61,838 nucleotides of DNA from an uncultured Solobacterium sp. (GCA_900547815.1 URHY01000003.1:1-61838); one strand, 5' to 3'. Shown: positions 44,776 through 54,116, counted from the stretch's first letter. Numbers and translations are program-made. The notes: generated from the letters alone by a model not told the origin.

Positions 44776-45516
44776 ATGAGCTCATTTATGGTAGGTCATG
44801 AGGTGTTTATTTCGCAGATGAAAGATCAGATTCGTATCTTTCAAAAACAAAATAGGCTGATCATGACCTATTTTTTATCGATTTCTGAACAAGCTATTCT
44901 TCAGAATATGGTACCTAAAAATATTCATCTTGTATTTGATGGGGGCTATGATGAGGCAGAAAGAAAAATCGCATGCTTTATACCCGAAGGATATGAGGGT
45001 TTTAGTGATTGTGTTTGTCTTCATGCCACATACAATTCGAAATTCAAAACATTAACACACTCTGATTTACTAGGATGTTTAATGCATTCGGGTATTGAAA
45101 GAAGTGTCATTGGCGATTTAATTGTACAAGAAGATGACTTATATATTTTTTGCAAAGAAAAGATTTCAAAATATATTATCGATAATTGTACGCAGATTGG
45201 TAAGTGTAATGTATGTTTTGAAGAGTGTTTGGATTATGAAATCACAAAAAGTAATAAAAAAGAAATACGTATCATGTGCAGCAGTCTACGTTTAGATAGT
45301 ATTGTTGCTCAATTGTCACATTGTTCAAGAAGTGAAGCATTAAAAAAGATTCATGCTGGATTTGTGAAAGTTAATGATGTGGTACTTGAACAAAATTTAC
45401 AATTGTGCAATAATGATTTCGTGTCAATCAGAAAGACAGGTCGATTCCAGTTTAAAGAGGTTATTTCAACCACAAAAAAGGGAAGACTTGTTTTGAACTT
45501 TGATCAATATATCTAG
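44776..45516 (+). CDS. ylmH: S4-domain RNA-binding protein YlmH
   Basis: A 246-residue protein. The N-terminal part has no named catalytic motif, and the C-terminal S4 domain (L-R-L-D-S-I-V-A-Q-L, then S-R-S-E-A-L-K-K-I-H-A-G-F-V-K-V-N) starts near residue 174. YlmH binds the 50S subunit and acts in rescue of nascent chain-tRNA on stalled 50S. RqcH, found 10 kb away, works in the same process. The start is uncertain; ATG at 44776 has no clear ribosome site, and an ATG four codons later is an alternative. Confidence 0.85.
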   Translation: MSSFMVGHEVFISQMKDQIRIFQKQNRLIMTYFLSISEQAILQNMVPKNIHLVFDGGYDEAERKIACFIPEGYEGFSDCVCLHATYNSKFKTLTHSDLLGCLMHSGIERSVIGDLIVQEDDLYIFCKEKISKYIIDNCTQIGKCNVCFEECLDYEITKSNKKEIRIMCSSLRLDSIVAQLSHCSRSEALKKIHAGFVKVNDVVLEQNLQLCNNDFVSIRKTGRFQFKEVISTTKKGRLVLNFDQYI

Positions 45517-45519
45517 CTA

Positions 45520-45737
45520 AGATAAAGACACGCCTTTATTCGTTAGGATTTAAGAGAGCAATGAAATTTGGTGAAACATTGTATGAATAAGAATTTAGGT
45601 ATCCCTTTTGAGCTGATCTTACGAAATTATAGTAGTTTGATCCGGATGATCCGTTATCTCATCAAAGTGCATAGTGTAAACTATGAATTAAGGTGGCACC
45701 GCGTGTTTATTACGTCCTTTTATTAGGACGTTTTTTT
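45520..45737 (+). promoter_or_regulatory. T-box leader of ileS, specifier ATC (Ile), unusual TGGC bulge
   Basis: AGAGAG near 45553 and the GGTGAAA element are followed by specifier ATC (45601-45603), again six bases before GAGCT. The T-box reads AAGGTGGCACCGCG (45690-45703). Its bulge is TGGC, whereas leuS and tyrS have TGGT. The terminator stem (45712-45718 with 45725-45731) is followed by seven T. The leader starts close to the ylmH stop. Confidence 0.92.
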
Positions 45738-45758
45738 ATTTTGAAAAGGAGATAAAAT

Positions 45759-48485
45759 ATGGACTACAAAGAAACTCTTCATATGCCTAAAACGGCATTT
45801 GAAATGCGTGGAAATTTGACTAAAAAAGAGCCTGGTTTCCAGAAACGCTGGCAAGATGAAAAATTGTATGAAAAGATGTTAGAAAGAAGAGAAGGAGCAG
45901 AATCATTTGTGTTACATGATGGTCCTCCTTATGCCAATGGGGATATCCACTTAGGGCATGCCTTAAATAAAGTGTTAAAAGATGTAATTGTAAAATCTCA
46001 CTTTATGGAAGGATACAAAACACCATATATTCCAGGATGGGATACTCATGGTTTACCAATTGAAACTGCGGTTACTAAATTGGGTTATGACCGTAAGAAA
46101 ATGGGAATTGCTGAATTTAGAAAAATCTGTTATGACTATGCTTTAAAGCAAGTAGCTAATCAAAAAGCAGGATTCTTAAGCTTAGGATCAATTGGAGATT
46201 ATGATCATCCTTATATCACTCTTCAAAAGGGTTTTGAAAAACACCAAATCGAAATCTTTGGAAAGATGGCTATGAAAGGTTTGATCTACAAAGGATTAAA
46301 ACCAGTTTATTGGTCACCAAGTAGTGAATCAGCTTTAGCTGAGGCGGAAGTTGAATATAAAGATGTTAAGAGTCCAACAATTTATGTTAAATTTGCCGTT
46401 AAAGACGGAAAAGGCGTATTGGATACAGATTGCAACTTCGTAATTTGGACAACAACACCTTGGACTATTCCTGCAAACTTAGGAATTAGTGTAAACCCTG
46501 ATTTTGACTATTCATTAGTGGATACAGAAAAGGGAAAATTGATCATGTTATCAAGCATGGTTGAAGAATTATGTGACAAATTTGAAGTTGAAAAACGTGA
46601 TGTTTTAAAAACTTTCAAAGGTAAAGAATTTGAATATATTACTTGTACTCACCCATTATATCCAGAAAGAGAAAGTTTATTGATGTGTGGAGATCACGTA
46701 ACAGCCGATGCTGGTACTGGATGTGTTCATACAGCACCTGGATTTGGTGTGGATGACTTTAATATTGGTATGAAATATGGTTTGCCAGTATATTGTAACG
46801 TAGATGCACAAGGATGCATGATGGATGATGTTGGAGAATGGCTTGCAGGTCAATATGTAGAAGATGCCAACAAGACTGTCACTCAAAAATTAGATGAATT
46901 GGGTGTATTATTAAAACTTCAATTCATCACGCACTCATACCCACATGACTGGCGTACTAAAAAACCAATTATTTTCCGTGCTACAACACAATGGTTTGCG
47001 TCAATTGATCAAATTCGTGATGAATTATTAGAACAAATTCACTCTGTATCTTGGGTACCTGCCTGGGGTGAACAACGTATGCACAATATGATTGCCGATC
47101 GTAATGACTGGTGTATTTCTCGTCAACGTGCTTGGGGTGTTCCAATTCCAATTGTTTATGGTGAAGATGATACTCCAATCATGGATCAAGCAATCTTTGA
47201 TCACGTAGCTGAATTAGTTGGTGAATATGGATCAAACGTTTGGTTTGAAAGAGATGTTAAAGATTTATTACCAGAAGGATATACGAATGAACATTCTCCA
47301 AATGGAATCTTCCGTAAAGAAACAGATACTATGGATGTTTGGTTTGACTCAGGATCAAGTCATACAGGAGCTATGATGGATCGTGGCTTAGGTTATCCTG
47401 CTGACTTATATTTTGAAGGTAGTGACCAATATCGTGGATGGTTCAACTCAAGTTTGATCGTAGGTACTGCTGTTCATGGTAAAGCTCCATACAAACAAGT
47501 ATTATCACATGGTTTCGTTATGGATGAAAAGGGCGTTAAGATGTCTAAATCTCAATGGAATGCCGTTGCACCTAGTGAAATCACTAAGAAATATGGTGCA
47601 GATATCTTACGTTTATGGGCATGTAGTGTAGACTATCAAGCTGATGTTTCAATGGGTCAAAAGATCTTGAAACAAGTTAGTGAAAACTATCGTAAAGTAC
47701 GTAATACATTACGTTTCTTAATGGCAAACTTAGATAATCAACAATTTACTGCAAAAGATTGTGTAAACTTCAATGAATTGAGTGAATTGGATCAATATAT
47801 TTTAACTGAATTAAAAGATGCCGTAGATTACTGTAGAAAAGCTTATAATGAATATCGTTTCTCAGATGTTGTTACATATTTGACAAACTTAATGACAAAC
47901 GAATTATCAGCTTACTACTTAGATTACACGAAGGATATTCTTTATATTGAAAAAGAAGATGCACCAGTTCGTCGTCAAGTTCAAACTGTACTTTATAATG
48001 CCGTTGAAGTGATGACTAAATTATGGGCTCCAATCTTGGCTCATACTTGTGAAGAAGTCAATGACTATATGCACTTTGATGAAGAAAGTATCCATTTAAC
48101 TACATACAAAGACTTAGAATTAGATTTTGATGTTGATAAAATCAAAGTGGATATGGAAGAATTATTCAAAGTTCGTAAGGATGTCTTCAAAGCACTTGAA
48201 AATGCTCGTGCTCAAGGTTTAATCGGTAAATCACTAGAAGCACATGTTGTATTACATGTAAGTGATGCACAAAAAGAAATCATGGATCGTGTATTGAGTA
48301 ATGCAGCGCAATGGTTCATTGTATCTAAAGTATCATTCACAAATGATGAATTAGAACAATTCGAAGTTTGTCAGGTTAAAGTAGAAAAGGCTACAGGTCA
48401 TGTATGTCCTCGTTGCTGGAACTATACAGAATCTGAAAATGAAGATGGATTGTGTGATCGTTGTAATCACGTATTACATGACTAA
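45759..48485 (+). CDS. ileS: isoleucyl-tRNA synthetase
   Basis: A class I synthetase of 908 residues. HIGH motif G-D-I-H-L-G-H-A near residue 62; CP1 editing domain; W-C-I-S-R-Q-R-A-W-G-V-P-I-P near residue 450; K-M-S-K-S-Q-W-N near residue 597. The C-terminal zinc ribbon has C-P-R-C-W and C-D-R-C. This is the eubacterial form of IleRS. AAAAGGAGAT precedes the ATG. The T-box leader controls it. Confidence 0.97.
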   Translation: MDYKETLHMPKTAFEMRGNLTKKEPGFQKRWQDEKLYEKMLERREGAESFVLHDGPPYANGDIHLGHALNKVLKDVIVKSHFMEGYKTPYIPGWDTHGLPIETAVTKLGYDRKKMGIAEFRKICYDYALKQVANQKAGFLSLGSIGDYDHPYITLQKGFEKHQIEIFGKMAMKGLIYKGLKPVYWSPSSESALAEAEVEYKDVKSPTIYVKFAVKDGKGVLDTDCNFVIWTTTPWTIPANLGISVNPDFDYSLVDTEKGKLIMLSSMVEELCDKFEVEKRDVLKTFKGKEFEYITCTHPLYPERESLLMCGDHVTADAGTGCVHTAPGFGVDDFNIGMKYGLPVYCNVDAQGCMMDDVGEWLAGQYVEDANKTVTQKLDELGVLLKLQFITHSYPHDWRTKKPIIFRATTQWFASIDQIRDELLEQIHSVSWVPAWGEQRMHNMIADRNDWCISRQRAWGVPIPIVYGEDDTPIMDQAIFDHVAELVGEYGSNVWFERDVKDLLPEGYTNEHSPNGIFRKETDTMDVWFDSGSSHTGAMMDRGLGYPADLYFEGSDQYRGWFNSSLIVGTAVHGKAPYKQVLSHGFVMDEKGVKMSKSQWNAVAPSEITKKYGADILRLWACSVDYQADVSMGQKILKQVSENYRKVRNTLRFLMANLDNQQFTAKDCVNFNELSELDQYILTELKDAVDYCRKAYNEYRFSDVVTYLTNLMTNELSAYYLDYTKDILYIEKEDAPVRRQVQTVLYNAVEVMTKLWAPILAHTCEEVNDYMHFDEESIHLTTYKDLELDFDVDKIKVDMEELFKVRKDVFKALENARAQGLIGKSLEAHVVLHVSDAQKEIMDRVLSNAAQWFIVSKVSFTNDELEQFEVCQVKVEKATGHVCPRCWNYTESENEDGLCDRCNHVLHD

Positions 48486-48498
48486 TATGTAAATGAAA

Positions 48499-48535
48499 AG
48501 AGTAACTCTAATCGACAAGAGTTACTCTATTTTTA
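48499..48535. terminator. bidirectional terminator of ileS and apbE
   Basis: AGAGTAACTC (48499-48508) pairs with GAGTTACTCT (48519-48528), with T on both sides. The stem includes the apbE stop codon region. Confidence 0.85.
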
Positions 48536-49593
48536 ATTTTGTCTGTTGTGATTATTTTATAATCTTTCGTTTCAAGATCTGCTTTAATATCTATATCTTT
48601 ATCCACGATCCATATAGCTTGTACATCATAATTAAGGGTGGATAGATATTTCATTCCATCTTCGACACTCATACAAAATAAGGTTGTGCTTAAGGCATCG
48701 GCCTTGCCTGAGTCTTTTGTGATGACGGTAACACTACGAACATAGTTTGCAGGATAACCGGTTTGTGGATCAATAATATGGGAATACTTTTTATTTTTGT
48801 AGGTAAAATATCTTTGGTAATCTCCACTTGTGACTAAACATGTGGCTTTTTTTGTTTCATATTGAACAAGAGCATCACTTGAATCAGGAGATTGAATACC
48901 AATTTTCCAATTGGATCCATCTTCTTTTTCACCAAGTAAGACAACATTACCTCCGGCATTGATATAGCCATTTTTTAATCCGGCTTTATTTAATGCTTCT
49001 TTGGCAAGTTGGGCTGTATAGCCTTTGGCAATCGCACCTAGATCAATGGATAATTCAGAATCCAAATAGGATACTTCATTTTTATTAATTTGAATATTAT
49101 TTAGATCAATATGTTTTAAGGCTTCTTGAATCTTGTCATCACTTGGTGGAACTTGTGTGTTTTCTCTAGCATCATGCCATAAATTTAATAGGCTTCCTTG
49201 ACTGATGTCAAATTGTGGGTTTTCACACTGCATCTTTATAGCTAGTTTTAAACAATCAATAAAGGTAGAATCCATTTGAACGGGATGTTTGTAAGCTTCA
49301 TGATTTAAAGTATAAAGGTTATTCATATTTTTATAGGCATGGTATTGGTCGAATCGTTTGTTGTTTTCTTTAAATGTCTTTCGTAAGATTTTTGTATATT
49401 TGGCAAAATCTGCTTGTGAACATGAGCAATTTAGAGTGATGGGCGTGTCAAAGCCAACATCTGTTAGTGTAACATTTAGGTTTTCTGTTGTTTTATTGTC
49501 TTTGTTTTGAACGAAGAATATGACAGAACTTATAAAGATTAGAAAACAAATCGATAGGATGAGCCACGATAATATAGACTTATTTTTTTGCAT
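48508..49593 (-). CDS. apbE: FAD:protein FMN transferase ApbE
   Basis: It attaches FMN covalently to threonines of RnfG and RnfD. The 361 residues start with a membrane anchor (about 8-27), with no lipobox cysteine. Catalytic-domain motifs: L-G-A-I-A-K-G-Y near residue 187, N-A-G-G-N-V, H-I-I-D-P-Q-T-G-Y-P near residue 269 and K-A-D-A-L-S-T-T near 300. It is divergent from the rnf operon 137 bases away, its likely client. TTTACA, 17-bp spacer, TATAAT, then six bases and ATG: probably a leaderless message. Confidence 0.93.
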   Translation of the reverse strand: MQKNKSILSWLILSICFLIFISSVIFFVQNKDNKTTENLNVTLTDVGFDTPITLNCSCSQADFAKYTKILRKTFKENNKRFDQYHAYKNMNNLYTLNHEAYKHPVQMDSTFIDCLKLAIKMQCENPQFDISQGSLLNLWHDARENTQVPPSDDKIQEALKHIDLNNIQINKNEVSYLDSELSIDLGAIAKGYTAQLAKEALNKAGLKNGYINAGGNVVLLGEKEDGSNWKIGIQSPDSSDALVQYETKKATCLVTSGDYQRYFTYKNKKYSHIIDPQTGYPANYVRSVTVITKDSGKADALSTTLFCMSVEDGMKYLSTLNYDVQAIWIVDKDIDIKADLETKDYKIITTDKIKNRVTLVD

Positions 49594-49599
49594 AGAAGT

Positions 49600-49628
49600 A
49601 TTATATGATGAATTGAGCTTAATGTAAA
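49600..49628 (-). promoter_or_regulatory. apbE promoter, leaderless geometry
   Basis: Minus strand TTTACA (49623-49628), 17-bp spacer, TATAAT (49600-49605), six bases, ATG. Same architecture as ispH. Confidence 0.75.
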
Positions 49629-49670
49629 TGTAAGTACTTACCTAAATTATGGGAAATTGTCAAAAAATTC

Positions 49671-49699
49671 TTGAACTTGTGAAAAAAAAGGCCTATGAT
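49671..49699 (+). promoter_or_regulatory. rnf operon promoter
   Basis: TTGAAC (49671-49676), 17-bp spacer, TATGAT (49694-49699). rnfC starts at 49730. Confidence 0.7.
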
Positions 49700-49729
49700 T
49701 AACTAGTATAAATGGGAGGTAGGATTTAT

Positions 49730-51022
49730 ATGTCACTATTTTTAGGACCAATGAGACAGCATATCCCTGGTAAAAAAGAATTGACAGAAAAGTCTGAATT
49801 GTTACATCTTATGCCTAAAAAGGAAGTTTATATTCCTTTAGTTGCAGGACGTACTTTAGACTTTGATATTCTTGTTGAAGAGGGAGATACTGTATCAGTT
49901 GGAACAAAACTGGCTGAAACAAAGTCAGGTTTTTATGTGCCAATTTATTCAAGTGTTTCTGGAACTTACAAAGGAATTGTTAAGCGTATGCACAATTCTT
50001 TGCGTCCACAAAATCACATGGTGATTGAATGCGATTTTAAACAAACCAAAGTTCAATCTTTTGCACCATTAGACTGGCAAAGTGCAACTCGCCAAGAGTG
50101 TGTTGATTTTGTAAAGAATGCAGGTATTGTTGGTTTAGGTGGAGCTGGTTTTCCAACCTATGTAAAATATATGAAACCAGATGGAGTTGATTATGTATTG
50201 ATCAATGCCGTTGAATGTGAGCCTTATATCACAGCCGATTACCGCTCTGTCATGGATGATGCACAAGATTTAGTTACAGGTGCTAAAATCATGAAGAAGA
50301 TGGCTGAAGCCAAAACAGTTTACATTTGTATCAAAGAATCTCACCCTGATTTAATTGAAAAAGTTAAATCTGCATTGACAGATGCAGCTGGTGTTGAGGT
50401 TTATCCAGTCCCTGATGTTTACCCAATGGGTTGGGAACGTGTTCTAGTTCGTGAAGTATTGCATAAAGAATATGGTGGATTACCAGCTGAAGCCGGCGCC
50501 ATCATTGGTAATGCTTCAAGTGCCATCGCTATTGCGAAAGCCTTTGAAAAAGGGGAAGCCATCACACAAAAGAATTTAACAGTGAGTGGTGAATGCGTAA
50601 AAGATCCACACAATGTATGTGTACCTGTAGGTATGCCAGTAAGCGAAATCATTGAAGCTTGTGGAGGATATACACAAGATACAGTTCGCTTGATTTCAGG
50701 TGGACCTATGATGGGTAAAACAATTGTCAATGATATGTTTGTCGTTGATCGTGCTATGAATGCATTAACTGTACTTCCAGCTGCCAATGATGATGCGATC
50801 GCATGTTTACGTTGTGGTAAATGTAGTGATCATTGCCCAAGTGGTTTACAGCCAGTAAGAATTACAGCTGCATTGAAGGCAAATGACGTTGATGAAATGT
50901 CAAAACGTGGCGTTATGAGTTGTATCGAATGTGGAATGTGTACTTATATTTGTCCATCTCATATTGATGTAACTGAAAATGTTCGTAAGGCAAAACGTAT
51001 TGTTATGCTTAAGAAAAAGTAG
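49730..51022 (+). CDS. rnfC: RNF complex subunit C
   Basis: The peripheral subunit that oxidises or reduces NAD(H) for the RNF ferredoxin:NAD+ oxidoreductase. The 430 residues have a Complex-I-51-kDa-like domain (G-L-G-G-A-G-F-P-T-Y near residue 138 is the nucleotide/FMN loop). Two [4Fe-4S] clusters near the end have CLRCGKCSDHCP and CIECGMCTYICP. The start at MSLFLG follows GGGAGGTAGG. It is the first gene of the operon, in the usual C-D-G-E-A order. Confidence 0.93.
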   Translation: MSLFLGPMRQHIPGKKELTEKSELLHLMPKKEVYIPLVAGRTLDFDILVEEGDTVSVGTKLAETKSGFYVPIYSSVSGTYKGIVKRMHNSLRPQNHMVIECDFKQTKVQSFAPLDWQSATRQECVDFVKNAGIVGLGGAGFPTYVKYMKPDGVDYVLINAVECEPYITADYRSVMDDAQDLVTGAKIMKKMAEAKTVYICIKESHPDLIEKVKSALTDAAGVEVYPVPDVYPMGWERVLVREVLHKEYGGLPAEAGAIIGNASSAIAIAKAFEKGEAITQKNLTVSGECVKDPHNVCVPVGMPVSEIIEACGGYTQDTVRLISGGPMMGKTIVNDMFVVDRAMNALTVLPAANDDAIACLRCGKCSDHCPSGLQPVRITAALKANDVDEMSKRGVMSCIECGMCTYICPSHIDVTENVRKAKRIVMLKKK

Positions 51023-51033
51023 GGAGGATTCAA

Positions 51034-52176
51034 ATGAAATTTACTTTTCATGTAAGTCCAAGCATTAAGAATAACTTGTCAACACAACGTATCATGAAAG
51101 AATTATCTTTAAGTTTACTTGTTGTGTTTGTAGCAGCTGTTATTTATTATGCATCTGCATGGGGTGCTAGTGCTGCTTTGCATTGTGTTCTTTTATTAGC
51201 TTGTTCTTTAATTACAACATTCGTTTGCGAATCCATCTTCGCAAAGATTATGAAGAAAGATATTAAAACTTTCTTAAAGAGCTCATTTGGATGGGTTACA
51301 GCTATCATTTTAACTTTGATGGTACCTGTTAATATGTCTTGTTATGCGGTTATTATTGCGACTATTTTCGCAATTGTATTAGCTAAATTATTATTTGGTG
51401 GTTTTGGACAAAATATCTTCAACCCAGCAGCTGTAGGTCGTGCTGTAATTTTACAAGCATTTACTGGTGTTAGTGTTGGATTGATTACACAAGCTACACC
51501 AACTACAGTAATTGCGAGTGCTTACCATTGGTTACCAGCAAATGCTTCTGTATTAGATTCATTCTTATCTCAGTATGGTGGATTTGCAGGTTTAGCTCTA
51601 GGAACTTATCCTGGATCTATTGGTGAAACATTCTCAATCTTGATTTTGATTATTGGTGTAGTATTAGCTGTTCGCCAAATCATCGACTGGAGAGTTCCAG
51701 CTGTATATTTAGGAACTATCTTTGTATTAACTGCTGTTGTAGCTTTAATTACTGGAATTGATTCATACAATGGTATTCCAGCGTTTATTTGGTATCCATT
51801 ATTACACCTATTAACTGGTGGTGTTATTTTTGGTGCTGTATTTATGTTGACAGACCCAGTAACAAGTCCAACAAGTGCAAGTGGTCGTGTTGTATTCGCA
51901 ATGGGTGCAGCTATTTTAACTACATTGATTCGTTTAAAAGCCAATCTTCCAGAAGGATGTTTATATTCAATTTTATTGATGAATATGTTTACTCCATGGA
52001 TTGAATCTTGTTTTGATGGAAAACAATTGGAATTGGTTAAAAAATCAAGAATCGTATGTGCTTGTTTAGCATTGATTGGTTTAGCAATCAGTTTCTATGC
52101 AGCAAGCTCTATTCAAAAGGTAGATACTGTTCCTGAAACAGCTGCAGTTGTTGAAACTATGGAGGTAACTCTATGA
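51034..52176 (+). CDS. rnfD: RNF complex subunit D
   Basis: An integral-membrane flavoprotein of 380 residues with about nine membrane segments, homologous to NqrB. A likely FMN-attachment threonine lies in I-T-Q-A-T (near residue 155). The T-D-P-V-T-S-P-T motif near residue 272 is typical of RnfD. It takes part in the ion-translocating core. GGGAGG precedes the ATG. Its stop overlaps the rnfG start as ATGA. Confidence 0.92.
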   Translation: MKFTFHVSPSIKNNLSTQRIMKELSLSLLVVFVAAVIYYASAWGASAALHCVLLLACSLITTFVCESIFAKIMKKDIKTFLKSSFGWVTAIILTLMVPVNMSCYAVIIATIFAIVLAKLLFGGFGQNIFNPAAVGRAVILQAFTGVSVGLITQATPTTVIASAYHWLPANASVLDSFLSQYGGFAGLALGTYPGSIGETFSILILIIGVVLAVRQIIDWRVPAVYLGTIFVLTAVVALITGIDSYNGIPAFIWYPLLHLLTGGVIFGAVFMLTDPVTSPTSASGRVVFAMGAAILTTLIRLKANLPEGCLYSILLMNMFTPWIESCFDGKQLELVKKSRIVCACLALIGLAISFYAASSIQKVDTVPETAAVVETMEVTL

Positions 52177-52682
52177 ACAAGATTGTACATTTAGGATTAT
52201 TCTTGGCTATCGTTTCAGCTGTTGCGGGAGGTGCTTTAGCATTTGCGAACCAAATGACAGCTCCTGTTATTGCTGAAAATAACGAAAGACAAGAAAAAGA
52301 ATCATTAATAGCTATGTATCCAGATGCAAATTCGGATGATTTTAAATTGGTTGATAAAACTTTGGATTCAAAAACTGTACAAAGGGTTTATGAATATAAA
52401 AATGTTTATATCTTTAATATGAGTGTTAGTGGATATAAAGAAGGAACTGTATTCTTGGTATCTATTGATAAAGATACAAAGAAGATTGATAAATACAATG
52501 CCATCAGCAATGGAGATACAAAAGGCTTAGGTTCAAAAGTAACTGAAGCTCCATTTAAGAAATCCCTAGAAGGCAAAGATGCGACAGGAGAATTGGATAC
52601 GATTTCTGGTGCGACTGTTTCTTCTGGTCCTGTTGTTAGTGGTATTCATGAAGCGGCAAAACTTGTCGATAAATTAAAGTAA
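52173..52682 (+). CDS. rnfG: RNF complex subunit G, FMN-carrying
   Basis: A 169-residue subunit with one N-terminal membrane helix and an extracytoplasmic FMN-binding domain. The flavinylation motif is S-G-A-T near residue 148; the threonine is the ApbE target. The length is close to the clostridial form. It is coupled to rnfD by a four-base overlap. Confidence 0.92.
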   Translation: MNKIVHLGLFLAIVSAVAGGALAFANQMTAPVIAENNERQEKESLIAMYPDANSDDFKLVDKTLDSKTVQRVYEYKNVYIFNMSVSGYKEGTVFLVSIDKDTKKIDKYNAISNGDTKGLGSKVTEAPFKKSLEGKDATGELDTISGATVSSGPVVSGIHEAAKLVDKLK

Positions 52683-52695
52683 GGAGGTTATCTAG

Positions 52696-53355
52696 ATGAA
52701 TCGTTTTGAAAACTTTAAAGCGGGTTTAATTAAAGATAACCCAGTATTCTCATTATTCTTAGGAATTTGTTCAACACTAGCCATCACTACAACTGTAAAT
52801 AATGCGATTGGTATGGGTGTCAGTGTTATTATCGTATTGATTATGTCAAACGTAATTATTTCATGTGTTCGTAAAATTACACCAGATGAAATTCGTATTC
52901 CAGTTTATATTGTAATTATTGCAACATTAGTTAAGATTATTCAAATGTTGATCCAAGCTTATGCGCCAAGCTTAAATACAAGTTTAGGTGTATTCATTCC
53001 GTTGATCGTAGTTAACTGTATTATCTTGGGTCGTGCAGAAGCTTTCGCTAGTAAAAATGGGGTTTTAGATTCAGCTTTAGATGGTTTAGGAATGGGTCTA
53101 GGATATACTCTAGCAGTACTTGCGATGTCATTTATTCGTGAATTGATTTCGACAGGTGGCATTAAAGTGGTAAACCCATTTAATGAAGCTCAAGTTTGGC
53201 TAAATCTACACATCATTCCAGAAAACTTCACTGTAAGTATTTTTGGATCTAGTGTTGGAGCCTTCATTACATTTGCGGTTTTAGCAGCCGCTGTTGGTGC
53301 TTATAAACAACATGTAACGGCTAAGGAAGAAGCTGCAACAAAGGAGGAAAAGTAA
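52696..53355 (+). CDS. rnfE: RNF complex subunit E
   Basis: A membrane subunit of 219 residues with six membrane segments, related to RnfA by internal duplication (NqrD/RnfE family). K-D-N-P-V-F-S-L-F-L-G-I-C at the start and the L-G-V-F-I-P-L-I-V-V-N-C segment are typical; each half carries a conserved cysteine linked to the [2Fe-2S] site at the RnfA/E interface. AAGGAGG precedes the ATG. Confidence 0.92.
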   Translation: MNRFENFKAGLIKDNPVFSLFLGICSTLAITTTVNNAIGMGVSVIIVLIMSNVIISCVRKITPDEIRIPVYIVIIATLVKIIQMLIQAYAPSLNTSLGVFIPLIVVNCIILGRAEAFASKNGVLDSALDGLGMGLGYTLAVLAMSFIRELISTGGIKVVNPFNEAQVWLNLHIIPENFTVSIFGSSVGAFITFAVLAAAVGAYKQHVTAKEEAATKEEK

Positions 53356-53356
53356 G

Positions 53357-53932
53357 ATGGGTGAATTAATGGCACTTTTAGTAACGAGTGTATTAGTAAA
53401 TAACGTTATCTTAACTCAATTCTTAGGTATGTGTCCATTCATGGGTGTTTCTAAAAAGAAAAGCTCAGCTATTGGTATGGGTGTTGCCGTTGTCTTCGTT
53501 ATCGTTGTTGCTGCATTAGTTACATATGCACTTTATTATTTAGTACTTGTACCTTTACAACTTGAATTTATGGATTTGATTACATTTATCTTAGTAATCG
53601 CATCTTTAGTTCAGTTGACAGAAATGTTCATTAAAAAGACAAGTCCTGCTCTTTATAAATCTTTAGGTGTTTACTTACCTTTGATCACTACAAACTGTGT
53701 AGTATTAAATGTATGTTTAGTAAATATTTCTAATAGTTATAATTTTGCACAAATGTTAGTATACTCAATTGGTACTCCATTAGGATTTGCCCTTGTATTA
53801 TTCATTTTCTCTACAATTCGTGAAAGATTAGAACAAAGTGAAGTTCCAAAAGCCTTCGTTGGTAATCCAATCGCCTTGATTGTTGCTGCCATCATGGCTA
53901 TGGCATTCTCTTGCTTTACAGGAATTGTATAA
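53357..53932 (+). CDS. rnfA: RNF complex subunit A
   Basis: A membrane subunit of 191 residues with six membrane segments (NqrE/RnfA family). Signatures: V-N-N-V-I-L-T-Q-F-L-G-M-C-P-F and the L-P-L-I-T-T-N-C-V segment, with the cysteines of the RnfA/E cluster. AAGGAGG precedes the ATG. It ends in TAATG, overlapping the start of the small Cys-rich gene. Confidence 0.93.
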   Translation: MGELMALLVTSVLVNNVILTQFLGMCPFMGVSKKKSSAIGMGVAVVFVIVVAALVTYALYYLVLVPLQLEFMDLITFILVIASLVQLTEMFIKKTSPALYKSLGVYLPLITTNCVVLNVCLVNISNSYNFAQMLVYSIGTPLGFALVLFIFSTIRERLEQSEVPKAFVGNPIALIVAAIMAMAFSCFTGIV

Positions 53933-54114
53933 TGAGATATTTATTCGCAATATTGTTTTTTGGCGCACTAGTCGCTATCTATATTGTTTTGTATTTAATG
54001 AATAAAAAAACACCCAAACCAAAAGGGTGTGAGGATTTAAAAGCGGATTGTGATGGATGTAAAGATTTTGCGTGTACAAACAATCCGGCTCACAATCAAG
54101 TGAAGGGAGAATAA
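53932..54114 (+). CDS. small membrane-anchored Cys-rich protein in the rnf operon
   Basis: A 60-residue protein with an N-terminal membrane helix (about residues 3-24), then a basic N-K-K-T-P-K-P-K and a C-terminal segment with four cysteines in C-x6-C-x2-C-x4-C (G-C-E-D-L-K-A-D-C-D-G-C-K-D-F-A-C). It is not an rnf subunit that I recognise. It resembles, by layout only, FeoB-associated small Cys-rich proteins. Its ATG overlaps the rnfA stop, and rnfB starts two bases after its stop, so it is co-translated with the complex. A metal- or cluster-binding role is inference. Confidence 0.75.
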   Translation: MRYLFAILFFGALVAIYIVLYLMNKKTPKPKGCEDLKADCDGCKDFACTNNPAHNQVKGE

Positions 54115-54116
54115 AT

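Noticed and set aside
49671..49690. A Rex-like site (TTGTGAA) near the rnf promoter
   Set aside because: Only one half-site is present at 49677-49683; the facing TTCACAA half is missing, so a Rex operator is not supported.
50419..50787. A 122-codon minus-strand ORF inside rnfC
   Set aside because: It is a shadow of rnfC with no start signal or family similarity.
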